The notes below the pieces were generated by a model that searched no databases, was not told where the DNA came from, and was given only the letters and a program-made list of their open reading frames with translations. The position numbers were made by a program, and so were the translations under genes. This document shows positions 51,301 to 61,071 of a stretch of 64,000 nt of DNA, piece after piece. This stretch comes from Atherinomorus stipes (taxonomy: Eukaryota; Chordata; Actinopteri; Atheriniformes; Atherinidae). How positions within the stretch are numbered: the first letter of the stretch is position 1; each line of letters starts with the position of its first letter. The stretch lies in assembly GCA_023101725.1 (NCBI GenBank), contig JALJCO010012923.1, forward strand, positions 178,635 to 242,634. The letters are read 5' to 3'.

Positions 51301-54300
51301 TTTCAGCTTGCTTCTATTAAATATTTCCATGGATAAAGGAATGCAGCCTCTAGCAAAACCTCTCTATGACTAATGCAATGTCTTTCCCAGCCAATCAGTC
51401 CACCCAAAATGACATCAACAACAACAATCTCTCTAACAAAGGTTGCAAAAACCTTTGTGCCATTATTGATGATTGTTTATCCATATCTGACCGTGTTTCA
51501 TCTGTTGGTCAATTTGTTTTGTCCAAATTACACAGCATAATCAAGCTTTTTCTGAGTTGCGACCCATTTCCAGGTACAGGCCATGGTGATATCTTGGCTT
51601 AAACAATACAATGGTCTTAAAGCATGTCGTTTAGCATGCTCAGAATTTCAAAATGACCCAAGTCGATGGACTTCACTGGCAGCCTATGGCTGCCTGAATC
51701 AAATTCTAGCAATTATTACAAAGTAATTGGGGTGCCGACAGACTGGCGACCTGTCCAGGGTGTACCCCGCCTCTCGCCTGATAACAGCTGGGATAGGCTC
51801 CAGCAATCCCCACAACCCTGAACTGAATAAGCGGTACAGAAAATGACTTACTGACTGGACTAATTGTGGTGCCTGCACCCACCAATCTAAATCCAGTCAT
51901 ACAGACTTATGCTCCTTGTATCCAACTCAGGAATGTTGTTTTGTACTGTCGACGTTTATACTCAGAGACGAGTCTCAGCCCAATTTTTTTATTTTATTCG
52001 TTCCACAATGTTGGAGCAAGCTACCACTGCAATCAGGTTAGGGGCATCCGTCTCTAGAACACCCTGAAGATTCAACTCCAAGAACACCATATCTCATAAC
52101 AGCATGTGTGCCCTATACCATACCTTACTTACACTTATAGTTGCACTTCTGCTGTATTTGAACTCAGTCCTGTGTGTAGATTTAAACAGATTTAGCATTT
52201 AATGCTGTGGCCAGAGCTCCACCTGACTTCTAAGGTGTTTTGGGTAGAAGTATGCTAAATGTAATTTAGAATAGTAAATGTGTTAACTGTATTTGTTTGT
52301 GTGGGTTAAATGTTTTTTATGCTTGTGTTCATTCTGTTAGGCGAGAGCCGCTTTGTGACTGTGAGCTCGCAGCAGTCCCATGTTGTTTTGTCCGAGTTGT
52401 CTGCTGGATCCTCCTACATAATCAGTGTTACTACAACTCAAGGCAGAGGCCAGAGTGATGAGCTTACATCTGTCATCACCACAGGTACACTGTCAGATAA
52501 TATCACCTAGCTTCTTAAAACCTGGTATGTAAATAATGAAAAAAAATACTGTGAATTATCTATTGGCTACAGTGCCTGCCCCTCCAACACATCTCCAAGT
52601 CATCAATGTGACAGATACCAGAGCTGTGCTTCGATGGACACCCAGTCTGGGGAAAGTGGACCGCTTCATCATCAGCTATGAGTCCTCCAAGAGTGAGTGC
52701 AGCTGCATGATAAATCACAAACGACAAAGTGCTAATGACTGATTTAAGTGTGTTTTTTCTGGGCACAGCCCCCAACGTCACAGTGACAGTGATGCTGTCA
52801 GGAAACTCAGTGGAGCACCAGCTGAGAGGCCTTCAGAGAGGCACCCTGTACACAGTCAAAGTGTTGAGTCAAAAGGACAGTCTCCAGAGCATGGCCATCG
52901 CAACCACATTTACCACCGCAAATGGTCAGTAGAAGAGGAATGAGTTAAGTAAATCAACACTGTTTAACTGTGTGTGCTCTTAAGCTGTGAAGAAATGAAA
53001 TGCCTGCTCATTATGAATGTTGTAACTCAGTGGTTAAAGCCGGTGAGGTTGGACCTCGCAGTGCAGTGATCACCTGGAAAACTCCTGTTGTATACCACAG
53101 CTACAGAGTGATCTACCAGGTGGCAGGAGAGGAGGCCAAGGTGGGTCTTAATCCTTCTTTGGCGCATGATAGTCAAATAAAGCATTTACATGGTTGCAAG
53201 AATCAAACTTGTTGTGTGTTTCTGTGTATGTTAGGAAATGGTCTTGGAGCCCACTGTCACAGAGTATAAACTGAAAGGGCTGTTGCCAATGTCACGTTAT
53301 ATTGTTGTGGTACAAGGCGAGAAAAATGGACAGTACACATCAGTTGTCACCTCAGAATTTATCACAGGTATCATTTATTAGATCATTTAATCTCTACCAA
53401 TTAGAAAAATATCTTCTTTTTTTTTTTAACTAATACTTTTTCCCCAGGAAAACTGCGTTTCCCATTCCCTACCGAGTGCTCGCAGGAGCTGCTGAATGGA
53501 GCTCTGCAATCAGGGGAAGTGGACATCTACCCACAAGGAAAAGAGGGACAAGTAGTGAGAGTCTACTGTGACATGGAGACTGATGGAGGCGGCTGGACAG
53601 TAGGACAAACTGCTTTTATGTCTATCACAAATGTCTACAGATTGATGGAAAAACTGGTTTAGGAAATAGCTTCTATGTTTTGTAGGTGTTCCAGAGGAGG
53701 ATGAATGGGAAAACAGACTTCTACAGGACCTGGAGTGAATACAGGACTGGCTTTGGAAACCTGAGCGAAGAGTTCTGGCTTGGTAAAGTTATAGGAAGTT
53801 CCTATTATCATCAAATTTGAATCAAAGAAGTTTTTACTCTCAACCTAAAGTGTATATTTTCACACCACTTTCCCAGGAAATGAACTCCTACACAACCTGA
53901 CCAGTGTTGGTCCTGTGAGTTTGAGAGTGGATATGCGATCTGGAAATGACATGGCTTACGCTCACTATGCCAACTTCTCCATTGCTTCAGAGGAGAGGCA
54001 CTATGCACTCACAGTATCTGGCTACACAGGAACAGCAGGTGCATCTTTCAAACTGGATTTAGATGTAGTATAGATGCTCCTGGTTGGGCTGCCATCAGAT
54101 TCTCAATGAAAATATTCTCAAGAAAGTTACTGGAAAACCTTGTCAGTAGCTACAGGAATGGCCTGATGTAACCCACTCGTCACAGTCACCAACCACAAAA
54201 AGCATATTTCACTCAAAAACAACTTTAATGTCATCAAATAAAATTCATTTAGATTGTATCCAGGCCCCCCAAAAAAGGCCTATACATAAGTTATTTTAAG

Positions 54301-54663
54301 TTGCTTTCCAAGTTGTTTTCTTGGTAAACCTCTCTGATAATCTTAAATTTTGAGACTTATATAATTTATATTATTATTACAGTTTATGTGATGTACAAAA
54401 TTGTACGACATAGGTGGTGACTATACTCAGTTGAATTGAACTTAATTGAATTGAATTGAATTGAATTGAATTGAATTGAATTGAATTGAATTGAATTGAA
54501 TTGAATTGAATTGAATTGAATTGAATTGAATTGAATTGAATTGAATTGAATTGAATTGAAGTGAATTGAAGTGATGAACTGAATTGAATTGAATTCTGTT
54601 AGTGGTCCAGAGTGAACATAATCAGGATGACAAAAGAGTTTTATTCTAGGTGAAGCCATTTTT

Positions 54664-54712
<49 letters not shown>

Positions 54713-55184
54713 GATAAAGAGGAATTAGAAGACTCATGCTGTTCCTCTTCTTAAACAACAAAATATTCTGAAGCATGCACACAACCCATACCTTGTATTT
54801 TCAGTCTTAACATAATACTTTTCTGTCAGGTGACTCATTGAGGTACCATAATGGACGCCCATTTTCAGCCCGAGACAAGGACCCTGCCCCTCTGGGTATC
54901 CACTGTTCCAAGGCTTACATGGGAGGCTGGTGGTACAAGAACTGCTATAAGGCCAATTTCAATGGTCTTTATGGCATCAACAGTAATAATCAGGTAAGAT
55001 AATTCACCTCTGAGTTAACTCCTGTGCATACATGCGTACAGATTTCTGACCAGGTCATTGTTATGCTGTTTCTGCTCTAACATAGGGAGTAGTCTGGATA
55101 GACTGGAAAGGCAAAGACTTTTCCATTCCCTTCACTGAGATGAAGTTCAGACCCTCCAGATTCTCTCCTACAACTTATGGCTAA
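48359..55184 (+). CDS. tnxb: Tenascin of TNX type, compact (1275 aa)
   Basis: Secreted extracellular-matrix glycoprotein. Exons: 48359-49451, 49536-49634, 49731-50906, 51024-51146, 52341-52484, 52573-52692, 52769-52924, 53031-53140, 53235-53367, 53448-53599, 53686-53782, 53877-54038, 54830-54993, 55086-55184; all phases fit. Order seen: signal peptide ([13 protein letters not shown]); a Thr/Pro/Lys-rich region to about residue 330 with repeated NHT/NQT glycosylation sites; a Cys-bordered heptad segment ([20 protein letters not shown]) suited to tenascin trimerisation; one EGF-like repeat (365-397); a long Lys/Thr-rich region (398-650); four fibronectin III domains (650-1051), the first with a hydrophilic insertion; and a C-terminal fibrinogen globe ([23 protein letters not shown]). 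The TNX call rests mainly on adjacency to C4 and cyp21a2. Mammalian TNXB has many more EGF and FN3 repeats. Confidence 0.85.
51726..51850 (+). repeat. L2-like retroposon 3' tail in tenascin intron
   Basis: The segment with ggcgacctgtccagggtgta, ccccgcctctcgcctg, gctgggataggctccagc and aataagcggtacagaaaatg matches the well-known 3' tail shared by fish L2-type LINEs and the SINEs that use them. It lies in tenascin intron 4. Confidence 0.8.
54430..54597. repeat. (TTGAA)n pentanucleotide minisatellite
   Basis: About 33 near-perfect copies of TTGAA, with a few diverged units at both edges, in tenascin intron 12. The reverse strand reads as a spurious FNSIQ-repeat protein. Confidence 0.97.
54667..54709. 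repeat. (AT)n microsatellite
   Basis: AT dinucleotide tract of about 43 bases, 70 bases after the TTGAA array in the same intron. Confidence 0.95.
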
Positions 55185-55792
55185 AGATGCATCACCCTCC
55201 ATGAGATCTGCAACCAGAAAATCTCAAAGCTGACGGAGAGTTAAATGCTCCAGAAATCCAGACGGCGATGGATCTCACAGCCGCTGCATGTCTCTTTCCA
55301 GCTGAAGTTCCTTGTGGCAGTTTTGATAGCTATTACTGCAGCTATCAATGTATTTGATTCAATGTGCAAGATTTTTCTCTGAGCTGATATTATGGAAAAT
55401 ATTAAACGAAATGGAGAAATGTTTCATTGTAACTTTTTGTATGCTGTTCTGCTGTTCAGCTTGACCCATTCAGTTCAACATTTGTTTTTGTTTACCCTAC
55501 TTCCATCTTGCGCAACACCATCATGATATGCCAGCCCACTACTACTGTACTTTAATATGCACTGTCTTGCTCCATTGGAATTAAAGTGGTTAAAGTGGGA
55601 CTTAAGTGTATGTGTGTGTTTTTTTATGTTGTATGAACACCAAAAAGCGTGAAAAACAATTTGCACAGAGATAAAAACTCTGTCATGACTGATTGTCATG
55701 TCAGCTGTGATATGTTATCGTGCCCTTCAGTGCATCCCTGCTGTATTTATCAGGTTATGTCTTGTCACATGTGTTTCAATCATCAGATATGT

Positions 55793-55798
55793 TGACCT
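55793..55798 (-). promoter_or_regulatory. Nuclear-receptor half site, possible SF-1 site
   Basis: TGACCT on the plus strand (AGGTCA on the minus strand), about 80 bases upstream of the cyp21a2 TATA box. Mammalian CYP21 promoters depend on steroidogenic factor 1 binding to extended AGGTCA half sites; the 5' extension here (TTT) is not the ideal TCA, so binding is uncertain. Confidence 0.4.
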
Positions 55799-55877
55799 AA
55801 AGAAATATTTACACATCCTTGATTTTGGTGTAAACACCATCTTATCAAATTAATGGGCTGTGACACTGATGAGATGA

Positions 55878-55883
55878 TATAAA
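55878..55883 (+). promoter_or_regulatory. TATA box of cyp21a2
   Basis: TATAAA within gatgatataaagcagaac, 65 bases before the start codon, leaving a short leader of about 35 bases. Confidence 0.65.
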
Positions 55884-55942
55884 GCAGAACAGCAGAGTGC
55901 TGACCTGTTTTCTGAAGTGGGACACCAGCAGGAGGACACAAA

Positions 55943-58893
55943 ATGGACGTGGGGATATCTATGATCACTGTTGGAGCTCTTTTCCTGCTGATATTGCTTT
56001 TAGTGGTGCTGATTTCAGGTCAGAGAGACAAATATGAAAAGGGAAATAAGAAAATAAGTAAGTCTCCAGGTAAATATCTTTTCATTATTTAAATACTTTA
56101 AACTTATGCCGACTTTGTCTGCATGGTTCTTTCTGACTTTTCTCTTTTCTAATACTCTATAGGAGCTGAATCTGGACTTCTGCGCTATTTGTATCAGTTT
56201 CTTTCTCGTTCTTCATCGCCTTCCCTTCCAGGCCCCCCCAGCCGTTTCCTTATTGGCAATATGATGGAACTGACACACGATCACCTGCCCATTCACCTGA
56301 CCAATCTGGCACGACGCTACGGAGACATTTACCTCCTCAAATGTGGAAACACAAGTAATCATTTACTCGTGGATTATACACAAGCTTACATATGTGACAT
56401 AACACCAAAACAAGTCAGCTAAAACTTTGATCATGCGTGTTTGTTTGTTTTAAATAAAAATCATGTATGTTTACTGTGTTTTTAAGCCATGGTAGTGCTT
56501 AATAGTGCTGAAGTCATAAGGGAAGCACTGGTGAAGAAATGGTCAGACTTTGCAGGGAGACCAATTTCATACACAGGTGAAGAGCTGTTTGTTTTACTTT
56601 GCTGAACTTATACACATCATTACTATTCATCCTCATGACCTGTCATCACTTACATCAGGTAATATCGTATCTGGGGGAGGGCGCAACATCTCTCTGGGGG
56701 ATTATACTGAGGAGTGGAGGGCACATCGCCGTCTGGTCCACAGCGCCTTGCAGCACTGCTGCCAGCAATCTTTACACGGCATGATCGAGAGACAAGCTTT
56801 GCATCTGAGGAAGGTACAGAAAACAAGAAGCAGTTCCAGACCCAAATGTTGGGGTATTTCCAATGTCATCACAGAACCTGATAAAGCAAGGTTTGTTTAC
56901 CGCGTAGGTTTTGATGGCCTATCAGGGCAAGGCTGTTGATCTCTCAGAAGATTTCACAGTGGCAGCCAGTAATGTCATCACCACTTTGGCTTTTGGGAAA
57001 GAAGTGAGTATCTTTTCTCCAGTGGTTTATGTTGTCCCTCTGAGCACTGGCATGTTTATAAAATTTAAATCAATGAACAGTTGTGGTTGTGCCAGGCCAG
57101 TACTTGGTTGGTTGTTTATGTTGAGAAGTGGGTAAGTTCAGTATTTGTGTTGCCCTATTTAGAAGCTTGTATTGCATAAGTGTGGTCAAAATGTGCTATT
57201 CTTGTCACTGGACAGTGTATTTTCTATCATTTTTTAGTATGATAAGAACTCATCAGAGCTGAAGCGGCTCCACAACTGTCTCAATGAGATTGTTGGTCTA
57301 TGGGGCTCTTCCTGGATTTCTGCACTGGACTCCTTTCCACTGCTCAGAGTCAGTAAATATTCACTATCACAGCTGTCAATCACATGGTACAAAACACCTC
57401 TGTGAACAAGATTTTAAGCATTACATTATCTGCTCTCTCAAAGAAATTACCCAATCCAGTGTTTTCCTGTCTTCTTAAAGAGGTGGCCAAGAGAGATGAA
57501 ATCATAACGCAACACCTCAACGATTACAAGGTTCGTTGACAAAAAAAAGTAATATGCAGTGAAGTCTCACTGAATCAGATCTGAGTCCAGATTATGAATC
57601 CAAGCAGTGCTATTCCCATCTTTATTATCGGTCATGTTTAGTTGTGCTGTTTGTGCAGATGCAGGACAAAAAAAACGAGGTTGGCATTACGGGACTCATC
57701 CTCCGAGGCCTTGAGAAACATCACAGTGCAGAACATGAACAGGTGAATGCATACATGTAATACTTCACTTTAGAAATGATGAGTCATGATACGACTTGAC
57801 TCAACACAATGGTATGAGTACAACTAATTAAACAGGAGCTGGAAACTGAATCACACATCTTCTTATCTCCAGCCTTTAACGGATGTTCATGTTCATATGG
57901 CGACTGTGGACCTTCTTATTGGGGGAACGGAGACCACAGCAGCCTGGCTGAACTGGACTGTGGCCTTCCTGTTACACAGACCAGAGGCATGGAGAGTTGT
58001 TGTTTTTATTATCATTATTTACAAAGAAAAACATTCATAAACCATGAAACCAATCTCAATCATTCCCTCTTCCTCTCTTTCTTGTATCATTTAGGTGCAA
58101 ACTAAGGTATACGAGGAGCTGTGCACGGTATTAGAGGAACGCTATCCCAAGTACAGCGACAGACACAGACTTCCTGTTTTGTGCTCTCTGATCAGTGAGA
58201 TGCTCAGACTCAGACCAGTTGCTCCTTTGGCGGTGCCACACAGAGCCATCAGAGACAGCAGGTCAGCTGTAAAGACTAAATTTAACTGACTGCATCTGTT
58301 AGTGATCTGGAGTCATGTTCATATAAAAAGTCTTCAGTTAGAAATGTGAATGAAATATGGAAACATATTAATCTGAAATCAGGCAGATTTCTTGTTGAAC
58401 TTTTGGGAATATGCTGTAAATATATTCAACGTGTAACTCTTCTCTTGTGCAGTATTGCTGGCTATCTTATCCCTAAGAATACAGTCATCATTCCTAACCT
58501 TTTTGGAGCACATCACGACCCTGCAGTTTGGTCTGAGCCGTACAGCTTCAAACCAGGTACTGCTCCAGTTGTTGGGCTAAGTGAATTCCTTCCATCTGGC
58601 TCAGCAGCTTTAAAATGAAGTCACTACTCTCTCTGTTAGAGCGCTTTCTAGAAGGAGGAGGAGGCGCCACTCGTGCCCTGGTGCCTTTTGGAGGTGGGGC
58701 TCGGCTCTGCTTGGGGGAGTCTGTCGCCAGAATGGAGCTCTTTCTGTTCACTGCCTACTTGCTGAGAGATTTTCAGTTTGTCCTTCCTGAGAGTGAGATC
58801 TCCCCACCTGACCTGAGAGGGGTTGCCAGTGTTGTACTTAAGATAAAGTCCTACAATGTTATAGCACATCCCAGACCTATGACTAATCTGTAA
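55943..58893 (+). CDS. cyp21a2: Steroid 21-hydroxylase, cytochrome P450 (522 aa)
   Basis: Endoplasmic-reticulum P450 that 21-hydroxylates progesterone and 17-hydroxyprogesterone on the path to cortisol. Exons: 55943-56057, 56163-56354, 56487-56576, 56659-56813, 56908-57003, 57238-57348, 57444-57530, 57659-57742, 57873-57986, 58095-58261, 58453-58556, 58640-58893. Seen: N-terminal membrane anchor (about residues 7-27); proline hinge [12 protein letters not shown]-helix GGTETTAAW (about 327-335); ExxR EMLR (383-386); and heme loop [10 protein letters not shown] with the ligand Cys near 462. The call rests on these motifs, CYP21-like C-terminal sequence and position next to C4 and a tenascin. 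Exon 9 can end at a GC donor (57986, giving HRPE-VQTK) or a weak GT donor (57995, adding AWR); both keep the frame, and the GC form fits family length. Confidence 0.92.
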
Positions 58894-59142
58894 ATCAAAT
58901 GGAAGTGGGAGTGCTCATTTGTTGCTTGCATGATTTATGAAAGTGTCCATTAGATCTTTGTTAAATGTAAATTTCCTCTTCACCTTTATTCTTATAGGCT
59001 ATATATTCTAGGTCCTTAACCCCCACCAACTGCTCCGCTGGTGCTTTAAGTAGCAGCCCACTGCTCTCTGATGCATACAGAGATGGGTAAAATGCAGAGC
59101 CCTTTTTCCCATGGGGATCATAACAGTATATAAAAAAAGACA

Positions 59143-59214
<72 letters not shown>
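59143..59214. repeat. (AT)n microsatellite
   Basis: AT-rich dinucleotide tract with a short acacatatatgt interruption, in the region downstream of cyp21a2. Confidence 0.95.
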
Positions 59215-59218
<4 letters not shown>

Positions 59219-59413
59219 CAATATGGACAATATATTTTGGAAAAAAAGTTTTGGACAACTACATGATTTACAGTATATTTAGTGTGATCTTCTAGTACAG
59301 GAAGCAGTTCATGAAGAAAAAGAGAGAATTTCATCTCATACTCAGTTTTCTATAACAGCAGATTTTCATGTATTGCTTGTTTATTTTCATGAAGATTTAA
59401 CTTTAATTATGTA

Positions 59414-59419
59414 AATAAA
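59414..59419 (+). terminator. Polyadenylation signal, probably cyp21a2
   Basis: AATAAA about 520 bases after the cyp21a2 stop codon. Assignment is by position only; AT repeats lie between. Confidence 0.35.
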
Positions 59420-61071
59420 TATGAAAAAAAAGTGTGGTCTGTAAGACTGGTAATGAAGTTACATTTTACAGTTTATTTGTCATACTAAAAAAGAATAAGA
59501 AAGCTTTTTTTTCCGATTCACATCACAGCTTAGTTTGTGTCAGCGGATTCTGGTTAAGTGCAATCATCTTTAACATGTTAAGAATTCCTCCCCTCCAAAA
59601 TAAAAAGAATTCCTCCCACTATCCATCCTCAACGGAGCTCAAATCTGAGCCCCCCTCAAACCCGGCTTACTGCATGACATTTTTCAACAATGTCAAAGAA
59701 AAGTGCAAATAAAGACAAAACCAGTAGGAGTGGATCTATTTTTAATGGGGGAGGCCAGGCAGGGGCACAAATAGGGAAATAGTTGCACATGTAAATGAGA
59801 CATTTTAAAAAAAAGAAGAACAAGAACAAGAATAATTATTTTAGGAAATAATGACTTGTTATTACAACTAAAGCGACCATCTACAATGAAAAGTGTAAAA
59901 TTAGTAAAATAAGCAAACAGTCAATTGTTGTTTTTTGGTGGTCCTAAATTTAAATCACTGCTGCACAAACACTTATACTTCAAAAACTATCAGAAAACTT
60001 GATCTCAGCTCAATCACAAATGTTTCTTCAGGATTGTTGGACTTTGCACTGTTAGCCTACACCTGGTAGTTCTATGACTTTCACATCTTAAGAGAAACAT
60101 GACCCCCCGTGCTGTATTCAATCAAGAATGTAGTGTTGATGTAAAATAACACAGACTTGTATTACATGCTGCAATCATTTGCACTTGGGCATCTGAGGCT
60201 TACCCAGGTAAAGGTCAATTCACAACGAACATTTGTTAGAATTTGACAGTGGCCCCTGATTGTAGGAGTGATGCGTGTCCCACTAGACCGCCGCTTTGGC
60301 CCCATACAGTATTAGGGTGTCTTTCCTTTTTTTCTATCTAAAAGTATCACCTTCATAATGATGCATTAGTAAAGAAGTCTCAAGAATGGTATGAAAATCA
60401 GAGCAAAATCTTGATCAAACGAGCTCCTATCATTTTGGACAACTTGTGGATCCATCAGAGCCTCTTTTCAGCCATTCACCAGATGTGAAGCTGGAGACCC
60501 ACAGTATCAGTGATGGAGTCTGACAGTGCCATCCTGTGGACAAAAACAGCATGCTTGTTACACACCTCCGATCCTGCTGGCCCGGCAGTGTAGGAGACTT
60601 CGGAGGGTGGGTGGCTCAAGCTCTCATTGCCCTCAGTGGCTAAATTGTTTGCATCTTTAAAGATGTGAGAAGAAGAATAGCTCAGTATATCTGTAAGCTT
60701 ATTTTACAGCCAAATACTGCTTCACAAACCAAAATGCAAATTATTGTTCACATGCTATTTCTTCACATTACTATTGTCAGTAAAATGAGTAAAAGTAGGA
60801 GAAAACTAACTTTTCTATGTAATAAGCCATCTGATTATAGATGGCAGTGATGAAATAAAGTGTTTACACAAATCAAATATTTCATGTTTACACCACACAA
60901 AGAATTGATTTGTACAGAGAGCATGGTTTTGAGTCAAAGTTGCACAGCCTCCTCTCATGGGCCTGTATGTCATTTCCTGAAAAGATTTTTTTTTTAACAG
61001 TTGTTGAAAGTATTTAGCAATAAGTAAGGGAAAAAAAAAAGATCTGCCAGAAGAAATCTTTTGAGAGAAGA

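Larger units (their letters stand above)
55185..55942. other. Tenascin 3' UTR and cyp21a2 promoter interval
   Basis: Only 758 bases separate the two coding regions. No AATAAA is seen; ATTAAA variants near 55402 and 55579 could end the tenascin transcript. The last 160 bases carry an AGGTCA half site and a TATA box pointing to cyp21a2. Confidence 0.55.
58894..61071. other. Intergenic region between cyp21a2 and Ig receptor
   Basis: No gene recognised. It contains the probable cyp21a2 polyadenylation signal (59414-59419), an AT microsatellite (59143-59214) and otherwise plain AT-rich sequence. Short open frames on both strands carry no motif. Confidence 0.5.

Noticed and set aside
54384..54782. 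Minus-strand open frame of 132 residues with FNSIQ repeats
   Set aside because: It is the translation of the TTGAA array and the AT tract inside a tenascin intron.
60244..60303. Possible tRNA-like sequence on the minus strand (GTCTAGTGGGACACG)
   Set aside because: Only a weak box A-like match; no convincing box B at the right distance and no second copy seen in the window.
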